From the NCBI GenBank assembly GCA_032622095.1, contig CP136063.1:149785379-149849378 (forward strand): a DNA stretch of 64,000 nt. The letters run 5' to 3'. Position numbers and translations under genes: made by a program. Positions 61,301-64,000 of this stretch are shown piece by piece. The DNA is from Siphonodentalium dalli. Its lineage: Eukaryota > Mollusca > Scaphopoda > Gadilida > Siphonodentaliidae. How positions within the stretch are numbered: position 1 is the first letter of the stretch; each line of letters opens with the position of its first letter. The notes beneath the pieces are model-generated. The model worked only from the letters and a program-made list of their open reading frames with translations, ran no database searches and had not been told where the DNA came from.

Positions 61301-63235
61301 TTTAGTCATGCAAAGAGTAAATTCCAAGATGGCTGCTGGCGGCCATGTTTTTCGGCCAAATGACCCCAAAATGACTTGTTTCCCATCTACATGTCATTGT
61401 TAACATCCATGACAAATTTCATGAAGTTCCACCAAAGCTACGACCTGTAGCCCGCGCCAAAGGATATAGTCATGCAAAGAGTAAAATCCAAGATGGCTGC
61501 TGGCGGCCATGTTTTTTGGCCGAACGACCCAAAATCACTCGTTCCCATCTACATGTCAATATTAACATCCATGACATATTTCATGATAATCAGACGAACA
61601 GTACGACCTGTAGCCCGCGCCAATGGATTGAATTTTGAAATCCAAGATGGCTGCCAGCAGCCATGTTTTTTTGCCGAATGACCCCAAAATGACTCGTTCC
61701 CATTTACATGTCAATGGCAACATTCATGACAAACTTCATAAACATCGGACCAAAGGTACGACCTGTAGCCCGCGCCAAAGGATTTAGTCATGCAAAGAGT
61801 AAAATCCAAGATGGTTGCTGGCGGCCATGTTTTTCGGCCGAACGGCACCAAAATGACTCGTTCCCATCTACATGTCATTGTTAACATCCATGACAAATTT
61901 CATGAAGTTCCACCAAAGCTACGACCTGTAGCCCGCGCAAAAGGATTTAGTCATGCAAAGAGTAAAATCCAAGATGGCTGCTGGTGGCCATGTTTTTTGG
62001 CCGAACGACCCCAAAATCACTCGTTGCCATCTACATGTCAATATTAACATCCATGACAAATTTCATGAAGTTCTGACCAAAGCTACAACCTGTCATGACA
62101 AATTTCATGATGATCAGACGAACAGTACGACCTGTAGCCCGCGCCAATGGATTGAATTTTGAAATCCAAGATGGCTGCCAGCAGCCATGTTTTTGGGCCG
62201 AATGACACCAAAATGACTCGTTCCCATCTACATGTCAATGTCAACATTCATGACAAATTTCATAAAGATCAGAACAAAGGTACGACCTGTAGCCCGTGCC
62301 AAAGGAAATTGTTGACGGACACATGCACACACACACACACACGGACGACGGATGCCAAACCATGGCAATAGCTCAAACTTACAAAGTAAGTTGAGCTAAA
62401 AAGTGGTATGGAATAATGCTAGATAATGGGCCGGTTGACAGACTAATGAGGAAATAGTTAGAAATTATGGAATTGTGTGTATCCTGACGTAGGTTTGCAA
62501 ATATCAGCAATTTATAAAATAATATTTCCAATTACCACCTGCTAAATATCCTCTATATGTACTTATTTTCAAAATATGTTAACTCTAGTTGAATTGGAGT
62601 TAAACAACTGATATGTCATGGATATGTCAATTAAATGTCAACAGCGACTCGAAAGTCAAGATTAAGTTCACAGTCCTGAGATGTTTTCAGCTTAAAATGT
62701 ATTACAGCCAAATTGCCAAAACACATGATCGATTCATGTAATAGCTTGCATGGGAAAATAATATCTCACTGTATATGCAGGGGATATGATGGGTTATATA
62801 ACATTTGTTTTTTGTAAAATTGGATGCATATACCTTCTAATTGTGTTTTATGTGCACCTATGAGCTTCTGATGGGTTACAGTATTTGGCCACTATATCGA
62901 TCCATTAGAATTTCCATTTAGCAGTATGGAATTTGACCACCCAGGAAGACCTATAGCATACTCTCATCACAGACTGACCTGGAAACTCCAATGAATGTAC
63001 ATGTATGTGGTAGACAAATGCCTATCGGCCAGTATTTGAAAAAAACAATCTTCATTTTTTCAGCCAGCAGTGCAGAGAATAATAATAGGTTTTATATATT
63101 GTTTGTCCGTGACTCTCAATGAATGCATTTTCAATGAAACAGAGGCCAGAGGATGGTAAACTTACCATCATAAAGTTTGTTCACTTTATCAATGATAGTC
63201 TTGAGTTCTTCAACAGATGATGTCAACACAGTCAC
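22094..63235 (-). CDS. TRMT13: tRNA 2'-O-methyltransferase TRM13 homologue, gene span (10 exons in window, 5' end outside)
   Basis: TRM13 enzymes 2'-O-methylate position 4 in the acceptor stem of certain tRNAs, using S-adenosylmethionine. The ten exons listed separately join with matching phases and GT/AG borders into 1083 nt: 360 residues plus stop. In order the product shows HPCLRDEVENPSYGAPAIKH, the SAM-binding EMGAGKGGMSHW, LLIDKGHVRYK, ERIRIDIEDLNL, the family signature GKHLCGAATDLALRC, VVVALCCHHRC, SSWATC, and a C-terminal IKCKRLIDMGRVKYMQ. No frameshift or stop interrupts it, so the gene looks functional. The N-terminal CCCH and CHHC zinc fingers usual for the family are missing and should be encoded beyond 64000. 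Introns range from 319 to 19304 bp and are filled with transposons. The family is assigned from memory of these motifs, not from a search. Confidence 0.93.
22372..22617. mobile_element. TTAA-type MITE, ACTAAATACTCATTGA family, copy in TRMT13 intron
   Basis: Left end CTTTCATTACTAAATACTCA, right end GAATCCATTTAGTAAAGAAA then GGGTTAA (TTAA at 22614-22617). It starts about 68 bp upstream of the terminal exon's acceptor in gene orientation. Confidence 0.65.
22790..23150. mobile_element. Twin-hairpin MITE, copy 2 (left end eroded)
   Basis: The right hairpin at 23037-23132 (AGAGGGTGAATTTGGTGATG and its complement) is intact. Only half of the left hairpin remains near 22798-22835 (CACCAACTTAACCCTCTGGG). 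The internal block CACCTCGATTATGCATT is shared with copies 1 and 4. Confidence 0.6.
23190..24225. other. TRMT13 intron sequence without recognised elements
   Basis: AT-rich. A piggyBac-like start (TTAACCCCTTTCAACACTGG) occurs at 23190 but I found no matching end. Nothing else was recognised. Confidence 0.3.
24226..24334 (-). CDS. TRMT13: TRMT13 exon (linker)
   Basis: 109 nt encoding a polar, acidic linker, (A)KEKESRNNITNSDDTRPQ then TSDSYEEKHAPCDDGAQ. Homologues carry a similarly acidic, poorly conserved insert here. Acceptor CATCTTTTAG, donor GTAAAT; it is placed by splice sites and phase rather than by conserved residues. Confidence 0.82.
24420..24705 (+). repeat. Microsatellite-bearing repeat with partial internal duplication
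   Basis: CTAGAATGGAAAA.GCAAA and CCAAATCTGATAA.CCAT occur twice, at about 24435/24520 and 24472/24610. The second is followed by a degenerate GACAGACAGACA tract. The layout parallels the other tandem-core elements of the window. Confidence 0.5.
24809..25254. mobile_element. Twin-hairpin MITE, copy 3
   Basis: Hairpins at 24836-24930 and 25138-25225 each pair GAGGTCCCCAGAGGGTGAAT with its complement. Outer termini AAGCCTGGAAATATGG and CCATATTTCCAAGCTT are complementary. Internal ~200 bp shared with copies 1, 2 and 4. Confidence 0.7.
25631..26049. mobile_element. Twin-hairpin MITE, copy 4 (best terminal repeats)
   Basis: The first ~29 bases, starting TGCCTGTCATTTGCAGAATG, are an exact complement of the last ~29. 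Two hairpins (25644-25735 and 25945-26040) flank a ~210-bp middle. It lies about 380 bp downstream of copy 3 in the same intron. Confidence 0.72.
26131..26214. repeat. 84-bp foldback element (TTTTAGCACGTTGAGTGC)
   Basis: The ends TTTTAGCACGTTGAGTGC and GCACTCAACATGTTAAAA are complementary at 16 of 18 positions. It is a mini-MITE comparable to 49634-49727. Confidence 0.6.
26414..26606. mobile_element. Palindromic MITE, copy 2 (CAGTAATGC family), TA-flanked
   Basis: Termini CAGTAATGCTCTAAGTAATC and its complement, bordered by TA on both sides. The palindrome centre is at AGCTCTCAGTGAGAGCT. One arm lacks the ~15-bp GAAAAGTTACCC segment present in copy 1. Confidence 0.75.
26716..26884. mobile_element. 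TTAA-type MITE copy (ACTAAATACTCATTGA family)
   Basis: TTAA at 26716-26719 and TTAG at 26881-26884. Left TTATACAATGAATACTCATT, right AGGAGAATCCATTTGGTATA. Ends 48 bp from the donor side of the CCHH exon. Confidence 0.6.
26932..27101 (-). CDS. TRMT13: TRMT13 exon (CCHH motif)
   Basis: 170 nt encoding (G)QRVAGVVVALCCHHRCTW, TSYVGRAF and SSWATCTWTG. The VALCCHHRC block and SSWATC are characteristic of the family's catalytic domain. Acceptor CATTTCAG, donor GTATTA. Confidence 0.95.
27167..27349. mobile_element. TTAA-type MITE copy (ACTAAATACTCATTGA family)
   Basis: TTAA at 27167-27170 and 27346-27349; right end GGGAGAATCCATTTGGTAAA. It starts 66 bp upstream of the acceptor of the CCHH exon in gene orientation, so that exon has a family member on each side. 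Confidence 0.6.
27955..28130 (-). repeat. Diverged pearl-core fragments in intron
   Basis: Blocks such as GATCTAGAGGTGATCC, CCAATAAATGCGGGCTGCA and AAGATAGCTGCTGGCAGCCA match cores in the 15755-16608 element. No termini. Confidence 0.4.
28306..28399 (-). CDS. TRMT13: TRMT13 exon (HLCG signature, second part)
   Basis: 94 nt encoding (D)LALRCSMETLKDRCEPSCSK then KPKAAESNCN. It completes ATDLALRC and enters a low-conservation lysine-rich linker. Acceptor ATTCTCCAG, donor GTAAGT. The 319-bp intron before it is the shortest in the gene. Confidence 0.94.
28719..28793 (-). CDS. TRMT13: TRMT13 exon (HLCG signature, first part)
   Basis: 75 nt encoding (S)GVPQIHDGNHPIVAYGKH then LCGAAT. KHLCG-AATD is the most diagnostic motif of TRM13 proteins. 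Acceptor TTTTTATTACAG, donor GTATTA. A pearl element begins 14 bp upstream of the acceptor. Confidence 0.95.
28808..31195 (+). mobile_element. Pearl-type element with 14 core units (intron of TRMT13)
   Basis: It starts ATGAAAGTGTCAATGACACT (a self-complementary hairpin) then GTAGCTCAAC. It ends with a CA/CGGACGACGGAC microsatellite, GCCATGGCAATAGCTCAAAC and the palindromic CTTTACAAAGTAAAGTTGAG then CTA. Fourteen ~160-bp units lie between, each with CCAAGATGGC, GGCCATGTTTT, GACCCCAAAAT, ACTCGTTCCCATCTACAT and ACGACCTGTAGCCCGTGCTA. Two unit types are visible: A, preceded by TTTAGTCATACAAAGAGTAA, and B, preceded by GGATTAAATTTTGAAATCC. From about 29497 onward they follow a B-A-A period of ~480 bp. 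No protein frame. The architecture resembles the bivalve pearl elements (known family); mobilisation by Helitron machinery is inference. Confidence 0.82.
31608..32280 (+). repeat. Tandem-duplicated ACGG-microsatellite element, split by a SINE
   Basis: A unit with TTCCGTCATCTATATACATG, GCACATCTCCAATAT and CTGTAGGAGGAG..GATTACACC occurs at about 31625-32020 (interrupted) and again at 32098-32210. It then ends in GGACGGACGAACGGACGGAC and CCCGTTTCTATAGTCC. Another tandem-core plus ACGG-tail family. Confidence 0.6.
31700..31968 (-). mobile_element. SINE with (AATC)n tail and 15-bp target-site duplication
   Basis: Read on the minus strand it begins GGGGGCCTCGGTGGCTCAAT then CGGTTAGG, where TGGCTCAATCGG resembles a tRNA-type polymerase III A box. 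It ends ACAATAAACCCC followed by (AATC)n. The sequence TCAAATATCTATGAT is present at 31685-31699 and again at 31969-31983, flanking it exactly. A perfect 15-bp duplication and a simple-repeat tail are hallmarks of LINE-mediated SINE insertion. I could not confirm a B box by eye. Confidence 0.85.
32383..32461 (-). CDS. TRMT13: TRMT13 exon
   Basis: 79 nt encoding FDLQHRFEEHGPKFERIR then IDIEDLNL; the RIRIDIEDL block is typical of the family. Acceptor TTTTTCTCAG, donor GTAAGT. Confidence 0.9.
32462..34280. other. TRMT13 intron without recognised repeats
   Basis: AT-rich. I saw no tandem array, terminal repeats or alternative exon in this stretch. Confidence 0.35.
34287..34499. mobile_element. 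Palindromic MITE, copy 3 (AGTAATGCCCTAAATAATCG family)
   Basis: Same foldback layout as 8892-9102 with scattered substitutions: AGTAATGCCCTAAATAATCG, GATTTAGTTGGAAATATGGC, centre AGCTCTCACTGAGAGCT. Lies 343 bp from the donor of the 34842-34930 exon. Confidence 0.7.
34842..34930 (-). CDS. TRMT13: TRMT13 exon
   Basis: 89 nt encoding (G)GMSHWVQQALGKCQDTPF then LLIDKGHVRYK, the second strand/helix of the Rossmann-like fold with its acidic D. Acceptor GAATTCCAG, donor GTATAA. Confidence 0.92.
35495..35573 (-). CDS. TRMT13: TRMT13 exon (SAM-binding loop)
   Basis: 79 nt encoding ASLIGHIEKLGLLQKGHC then YLEMGAGK; the glycine-rich SAM-binding loop EMGAGKG spans the next splice. Acceptor TTTTGTTGCAG, donor GTGACT. 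The intron before it is 19.3 kb. Confidence 0.92.
36348..37300 (+). mobile_element. Second tandem-core element, five ~170-bp units and ACGG tail
   Basis: Five copies of a unit with GGGGCATAACTC, AAAATTGGCGGACGGAACCC, TGAACTTGACCTGTGTTTTG and AAAGTTATCATCCGGACAAC begin near 36401, 36573, 36746, 36915 and 37085. A GGACGGACGCCCGGACACCC tract and GGACGGACGGACGG follow. The ends TACGCTGGGCGTG and AAACGGGCGTA are related inverted termini. No coding frame. It shares architecture, not sequence, with the pearl family. Confidence 0.7.
37365..37800 (-). mobile_element. Diverged inverted copy of the pogo/Tigger-like element
   Basis: Read on the minus strand, blocks follow the order in 3602-4603: CTCAGTGAACAATGGTGAC-like sequence, a GACAGTGACTGTAAAAGTAA-like block, TTTCAATCAACCTGTCA, and finally TCGGATTTCGGAGGTAAAAA next to the GTTCGGAATAGAG region. 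Outer terminus is eroded (TCTGTAAACCGGAACCGC). Confidence 0.55.
38611..38679 (+). pseudogene. BED zinc-finger remnant of the hAT transposase, 5' part
   Basis: From the ATG at 38611 the frame reads MDKMSSIIHVYFKHDKAAGT then CDE, resembling the first strand and first Cys region of a BED finger. It is cut at 38679 by the inserted element; the other half resumes at 40889. Confidence 0.5.
38680..40888. mobile_element. Element inserted in the hAT BED finger, perfect 9-bp terminal repeats
   Basis: The ends TAGTCTGGT and ACCAGACTA are exact complements. Flanks repeat GAA (38677-38679 and 40889-40891); alternatively TA is the duplicated target. About 200 bp at each end are inverted copies of one another, including AACAACATATCCAAAATCCG and AATTGTTTACAAGCTGTT. 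The 1.7-kb middle has no transposase frame I recognise. The superfamily is unresolved. Confidence 0.65.
40889..41012 (+). pseudogene. BED zinc-finger remnant of the hAT transposase, 3' part
   Basis: One frame reads ATCMVYKSQASGTMTHLW then NHLFKKHQPIHEEATLRL. The order Cys, VYKS, a Thr/Met helix start, HLWNHLFKKH with paired histidines is typical of BED fingers at transposase N-termini. At least one frame break separates it from the 5' part, and no catalytic domain follows. Confidence 0.6.
41260..42159. mobile_element. hAT-type MITE, 900 bp, nested in the larger hAT element
   Basis: Left end TAGGGTTGAAACGATT and right end AATCGTTTCAACACTA are complementary at 15 of 16 bases. The flanking 8-bp duplication is TAGTTCAT (41252-41259 and 42160-42167). 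CGACTAGTCG palindromes lie just inside both ends. No transposase frame. Confidence 0.85.
42673..43180 (+). mobile_element. Third-family repeat, second tandem copy with three 122-bp units
   Basis: It starts GACTAGCCGATGAGCCCGAC. It has ~122-bp units near 42730, 42852 and 42974, each with GATAGCTCCACCCGTTTCCG, GATCTGGTCTGCGCATGCGC and GATAAAATTCGTATCCGGGG. It closes with a CATACATACATACAGACAGA tract and AGGACTTCAAAATATATAGG. Open frames on both strands (e.g. 42765-43124) come from the repeat length being near a multiple of three and should not be called genes. Confidence 0.75.
43181..43993 (+). mobile_element. Third-family repeat, third tandem copy with five 122-bp units
   Basis: Starts again with GACTAGCCGATGAGCCCGAC directly after the previous copy's end. 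Five units lie near 43270, 43392, 43534, 43656 and 43778, with a short duplicated start (CCGGGCTATTCAAAAACCAA twice). The same CAGACAGA tract and TTCAAAATATATA end follow. Head-to-tail adjacency with the previous copy is exact. Confidence 0.75.
43994..46260. other. TRMT13 intron sequence, mostly unique
   Basis: A small hairpin CACAACCCGAAAGGGTTGT is at 44015-44033. A short GAATTAAATT-type repeat is at 45556-45595. I see no exon that fits TRMT13, and no other convincing gene. Confidence 0.35.
46270..46505 (+). repeat. Dispersed direct repeat, copy 1
   Basis: Shares with 47165-47400 the order: TTATCTATCTTCATCTG, CACTCTGAGCTTTGATG, GGGTTCCTCGAC, AATCAAATATTTTT, GGATTGAGTACCTTTAA. Divergence is about one base in four in places. 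Function unknown. Confidence 0.5.
47165..47400 (+). repeat. Dispersed direct repeat, copy 2
   Basis: Second copy of the 46270-46505 repeat. Between the copies, 47040-47110 (GAAGGTTCGCTATTCTGAAG) is also inverted-repeated at about 47490-47570 (GGGAATAGCGAACCTTTGG). Confidence 0.5.
47951..48929 (+). mobile_element. Pearl-type element with five core units
   Basis: Complete: 5' hairpin ATGAAAGTGTCAATGACACT at 47951, five ~160-bp cores (near 48075, 48237, 48393, 48555, 48714) alternating the A and B leader types, a CACACGCACACACGGACGAC tail, and CTTTACAAAGTAAAGTTGAG then CTA at 48929. Confidence 0.8.
48673..49520 (+). repeat. Segmental duplication, copy 1
   Basis: Nearly identical to 50713-51572, the main difference being ~12 extra bases of CA repeat in copy 2. 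It covers the last core and 3' end of the pearl element plus ~590 bp of non-pearl sequence (GAAAGCCATAAAGGTGCC through GATAATGCATTCAT). Confidence 0.85.
49634..49727. mobile_element. 94-bp TTAA-flanked foldback MITE
   Basis: TTAA at 49634-49637 and 49724-49727. Arms ACCCTTCAGTGCCAAGT and ACTTGGCACTGAAAGGGT are complementary but for one extra base. Inner TTTTTGTATCAACAAA pairs with TTTGTTGATACAAAAA. The whole element is one hairpin, piggyBac-like by target. Confidence 0.7.
50340..50976 (+). mobile_element. Pearl-type element interrupted by a poly-G segment
   Basis: The 5' hairpin is at 50340 and the first cores are at 50495 and 50570. Then CATATGTAGGTGCTGGGTGG, a long G run and TACTCAGGCCTGGGTATCTC precede a jump back into the last core and normal 3' end. 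The 3' part belongs to the duplicated segment 50713-51572. Confidence 0.7.
50640..51850. repeat. Three copies of a G-run/C-run hairpin segment
   Basis: TGTCATATGTAGGTGCTGGG followed by a run of G, TACTCAGGCCTG.GTATCTC and a run of C occurs at about 50645-50714, 51615-51680 and 51785-51848. G and C runs of 8 or more can pair with each other. Copies 2 and 3 share a further ~80 bp downstream (TAAAGTTAATTTCT.GCCATT). Confidence 0.7.
50713..51572 (+). repeat. Segmental duplication, copy 2
   Basis: Begins right after a G-run/C-run segment, at CCTGTAGCCCATGCTAATGG, and ends at ATGCATTCAT. The next base enters a second copy of the AACCCCAAAATTACTTGTTC...poly-G segment (51573-51680). Confidence 0.85.
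52049..54636 (+). mobile_element. Pearl-type element with about 15 core units
   Basis: 5' hairpin ATGAAAGTGTCAATGACACT at 52049, then cores from 52180 to about 54420, two of them shortened (52672, 54090). Type B leaders (GGATTGAATTTTGAAAT) appear at about 53118, 53920 and 54390. The CACACACGCACACAC tail and palindromic end close at 54636. Largest uninterrupted pearl copy here. Confidence 0.8.
54705..54862 (+). mobile_element. 3' end of a pearl-type element next to a TRMT13 exon
   Basis: CCGGTCTAAATGTTGATGTC, AACAGCTATGACAAATTTCA, the CGGACGAC tail and CTTTACAAAGTAAAGTTGAG then CTA are present without a 5' part. It stops 16 bp before the donor side of the exon 54878-54984. Confidence 0.7.
54878..54984 (-). 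CDS. TRMT13: TRMT13 exon
   Basis: 107 nt encoding (E)HVKSVETEVLAHPCLRDE, VENPSYGAPAIKHRTQQ. Acceptor CCATTTTAG, donor GTAATA. The family-typical HPCL block and KH..QQ ending are present. Pearl-type elements lie 16 bp beyond its donor side and 30 bp beyond its acceptor side. Confidence 0.88.
55386..55629. repeat. DIRS inverted terminal repeat, left (3' end of element)
   Basis: Complementary to 60970-61214 over its length with few differences. Shared landmarks are GACGTATATAAGGAACCTC, CTTTCCGTTAATAATC, AACCGGAAGTGACTTCCTTG and GTAAGATAGATCTTTTTCTC. The outermost ~22 bases (55364-55385) occur only at this end and in the internal region. Confidence 0.88.
55685..55783. repeat. DIRS internal complementary region
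   Basis: 55685-55735 (AGTTCAGTGTGTAAGTGTCT...) is an exact complement of the element's left terminus at about 55374-55424. 55741-55783 (ATATTTCCTACAGAGACACG...) is the complement of its right terminus at about 61170-61214. The two ends are thus copied side by side, the classic DIRS arrangement used to template the circle junction. Confidence 0.88.
55902..58292 (-). CDS. DIRS tyrosine recombinase open frame
   Basis: A 796-codon frame without stops. The recombinase is the C-terminal part, from about residue 445: a core-binding segment (STMKLYHARWNIYTTWC, ATIKGYRSMLSRTF), the first catalytic arginine in ASARRVSELHAL near residue 600, the H-x2-R box RAHEVRAISASWA (H about 736, R about 739) and the nucleophilic tyrosine in SSFYLRDL (about 772). 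It would integrate the circular DNA intermediate. The first ~400 codons overlap the RT/RNase H frame in another register and have Ser/Pro-rich shadow composition, so the true start is probably much further in. A C10 run (56540-56549) does not break the frame. All catalytic residues are present. Confidence 0.88.
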   Translation of the reverse strand: MGILSHNGVCPRFFQENSVFCRHGVSGRSISKPQQPINFSNRPAIPSSPSGCPGISCQLGEVQSAPFSEFYTSRDVFSNKHGSGLTTTPESRNSSDSGSLDAPPKLSHSTQLHEVIGAGKCRQRINSSWSCSSAAATTASPCTLAYGSRSFGDPDSGHRENCSPHCPVDISAVVTIRNSTQQSVPYPNPDNRLQLSGLGRGVASGTSDGFGHMAESSVLISHQYQRNDGSDLFNTPLATSVNGSNCSCSVRQLHSGQLYQEARGDPLNSVVCPDSSTAPVVSGSSNPTTNSSYTGVSQCNSRQPVLTGKSNYDRMVSQSTDFSPSLSLMGAAGDRPIRNSLQCEVNKFHLSLSRSTGISSGCTVCLLERHLCVCIPSSFPGTSCTSENRVITVQSAPRLSPRSDAFVDNNVASVASGPSSQTTDNTHRPHRSRRSFGSAPSSSRSPLTRLAFIRSCLRKRGFSRSVVESLTKSRRASTMKLYHARWNIYTTWCVSTGADFSNPSRRSITQFLQFLFDDKNLSPATIKGYRSMLSRTFSHDGLTWIGKCQVLSDLLSSFSLSRPRSRSFSPQWNLGWVLTFLGGGAAFEPLNLCSYTNLTLKTVFLLAFASARRVSELHALSVKDEFLRISSTAAELLPCPGFLAKTQLPTKYPSVIRIPALPPDSDSHLCPVRALRIYIRRSKVRRRGQSRLFLSLATRFRDISKRAISRWIKRVILMAYEEIAPHHRHLLNIRAHEVRAISASWAYQNSVALRDIMSAAYWSQPSTFSSFYLRDLQSDSIYRLGPLVAAQQVVSH
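56855..59034 (-). pseudogene. DIRS reverse transcriptase/RNase H, interrupted
   Basis: Copies the element RNA into DNA. The frame starts in register 0 (at or before 59034) with VVGGRLSLHAEAWQPLF and ENIVSRGLFLVF. It shifts register at a G9/C9 run (58710-58718), where PPPPLTTYPTP takes over. Then come reverse-transcriptase motifs KKPNGKFRPVIDLSALN, ELQDAYSHL, FGLNLSPWAF, YLDDLYL and the RNase H residues TDSSSQGWGG, IKEMMAV, LSDNSTVVSYI and HIPGSLNVIADSLS. A TGA at 57374-57376 follows, but the same frame continues open to 56855 with TTEWSLNP, IDLFATRFNAKL and VSWNDIFAYAYPP, a segment normally fused to RNase H in DIRS. So one frameshift and one nonsense codon separate it from an intact gene. Confidence 0.88.
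58859..60888 (-). pseudogene. DIRS gag-like protein, interrupted
   Basis: Starts at the ATG at 60888 with MSCLVCNAAKAEFNDHIP and further Cys pairs (CVRCADC, CKVCKSW), probably a zinc-binding head. A Pro/Gly-rich stretch follows. The register changes at a C11 run on the plus strand (60329-60339), after which PMAPPPFGYSTPFWPWG and an acidic, Ser-rich region follow. A TGA at 59705-59707 interrupts this register, which continues open through GFDRQWYNSEGAPIPLEKLP to a basic C-terminus RARGSRSRTRSSQRRF and the stop at 58859. Position before RT and the Cys-rich head suggest gag; that assignment is by order, not by sequence match. Confidence 0.7.
60970..61214. repeat. DIRS inverted terminal repeat, right (5' end of element)
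   Basis: Complement of 55386-55629. Begins CGAGAAAAAGATCTATCTTA 82 bp upstream of the gag ATG in element orientation and ends GTCTCTGTAGGAAATATA against the pearl core. It should contain the promoter of the element. Confidence 0.88.
62399..63165. other. TRMT13 intron, unique part
   Basis: AT-rich sequence between the pearl element and the exon at 63166. No repeat or exon recognised. Confidence 0.4.
63166..63235 (-). CDS. TRMT13: TRMT13 exon (first visible)
   Basis: 70 nt, phase 0 at its start, ending one base into a codon. Encodes VTVLTSSVEELKTIIDKVNK then LYD, matching the helical segment before the catalytic domain in the family. Acceptor TTTATTAAAG, donor GTAAGT. Upstream exons are not recognised between 63236 and 64000. 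Confidence 0.8.
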
Positions 63236-64000
63236 CTTTAATAAATACAATCAAATTACAATAGGTCATCTAAATCACAAGAATCAAGCCTATTCTCAGA
63301 AAGTTTCATCCAGTGGGTGTGAATTACATTCTGTGTCCACATCCCTGAAAGTGAGCCTCTTTTAAATATTACACTTTAAGTTGGCAAATGATTTGTTGGT
63401 TGTTAAGACATTAATCTATAAGACATTGTAAATAAATTTATGTTGGTTGAATAATAATCTTCATACAATAAAAAATTCAATATCCTTGGACTTCTATAAT
63501 GTTTTTCAGAAAATAATTATTTCTAAAAATCTTTACCACATTTTCCTATGACGGCAGGAATTGAATTGTAACACCGTTAAGACTGGCAAGAACAGAGATC
63601 AGGGCTTATTGGCCCACTATCAGGCCTTGGTGACTGGTTTCTAAGACTGACATCAAAACATGATAGACTTTAACGTCAAACTTCTAACGTTTTTCATTTA
63701 TTGTCATTTCACTCGATAATAGCTTCACAGAATGCTGAAAGCTTGTCTGCATTATACACTAATGAGTCTATAAAGGTGTTATCATTCAATTGCTGCCATC
63801 TTATAACTTGATTAAAACTCATACAGCTACACATATACATCACATTTTCATATACATTCATCTGAAAAGCACATGCATTTATTTTTAATGAACTGATTTG
63901 ATTTTTCAAACAGACTGCTCAGATATAATCCTAAAACTTCCTCTTTAGTATAACAGTAGCACAGACAAGATTTGGCAAACTTCTATATAAACTATTCATT
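63236..64000. other. TRMT13 upstream intron, open at window end
   Basis: By gene structure this should be intron or hold the next 5' exon. I could not find an exon encoding the expected zinc-finger cysteines with correct phase. The 66-codon minus-strand frame at 63709-63909 has no match to the family. Confidence 0.35.

Larger units (their letters stand above)
55014..62398 (+). mobile_element. Pearl-type element split by a DIRS retrotransposon
   Basis: 5' hairpin at 55014, cores near 55158 and 55319, then the DIRS interrupts a core at GACCCCAAAAT (55363). The core resumes at ACTCGTTCC (61215), followed by cores near 61325, 61490, 61647, 61810, 61973 and 62170, the CA/CGGACGACGG tail and TTGAGCTA at 62398. 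Many A-type leaders here read CCCGCGCCAAAGG, a subfamily difference from the 28.8-kb copy. Confidence 0.78.

Noticed and set aside
63263-63347. Possible extra TRMT13 exon after the acceptor-like CTCACTTTCAG
   Set aside because: No frame gives family-like residues and there is no suitable donor; left as intron.
63709-63909. Minus-strand frame as the next upstream TRMT13 exon
   Set aside because: Composition and residues do not match the N-terminal zinc-finger region of the family, and no donor with the required phase was found.

Overview
The window reads as AT-rich nuclear DNA of a marine invertebrate animal. A mollusc is my best guess, because the dominant repeats match the bivalve 'pearl' type: tandem ~160 bp cores, an ACGG/CA microsatellite and hairpin termini. 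I could not test this by search. There are no bacterial-style genes, no CRISPR array and no rRNA or tRNA gene that I can support.

The main host gene lies on the minus strand from 63235 down to 22094. It is a TRMT13-type tRNA 2'-O-methyltransferase (TRM13 family). I reconstructed ten exons by hand: 63166-63235, 54878-54984, 35495-35573, 34842-34930, 32383-32461, 28719-28793, 28306-28399, 26932-27101, 24226-24334 and 22094-22304. They join in frame into 1083 nt, ending in a TAA that overlaps an AATAAA poly(A) signal. The N-terminal zinc-finger exons should lie beyond base 64000. A second, unidentified gene probably ends on the plus strand at 4651-4989.

Nearly everything else is mobile or repetitive. 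1-22 kb: a decayed hAT-like transposase gene (305-2779), a pogo/Tigger-like non-autonomous element (3602-4603), several TTAA-flanked (piggyBac-like) MITEs, long foldback elements and small pearl-like copies. 22-36 kb: the 3' exons of TRMT13 among hairpin MITEs, a pearl element with 14 repeat units in a higher-order pattern (28808-31195) and a SINE with a 15-bp target-site duplication (31700-31968). 36-44 kb: a second tandem-core element (36348-37300), then a nested complex in which a hAT element (38146-42309, 8-bp duplication) sits in a third repeat family and itself carries two further insertions, one of them a 900-bp hAT-type MITE with its own 8-bp duplication. 44-55 kb: mostly unique intron, then pearl elements, including a recent ~850-bp local duplication bounded by poly-G tracts. 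55-62.4 kb: a pearl element split by an almost complete DIRS retrotransposon (about 55364-61214, minus strand) with inverted terminal repeats, internal complementary region, gag-like, RT/RNase H and tyrosine recombinase reading frames.

How the parts relate: the elements mostly occupy introns of TRMT13, and some end within 14-30 bp of its splice sites, so transposon DNA probably supplies part of the splicing signal. The DIRS runs in the same direction as the gene and has inactivating changes in two of its three reading frames; its recombinase frame is intact.
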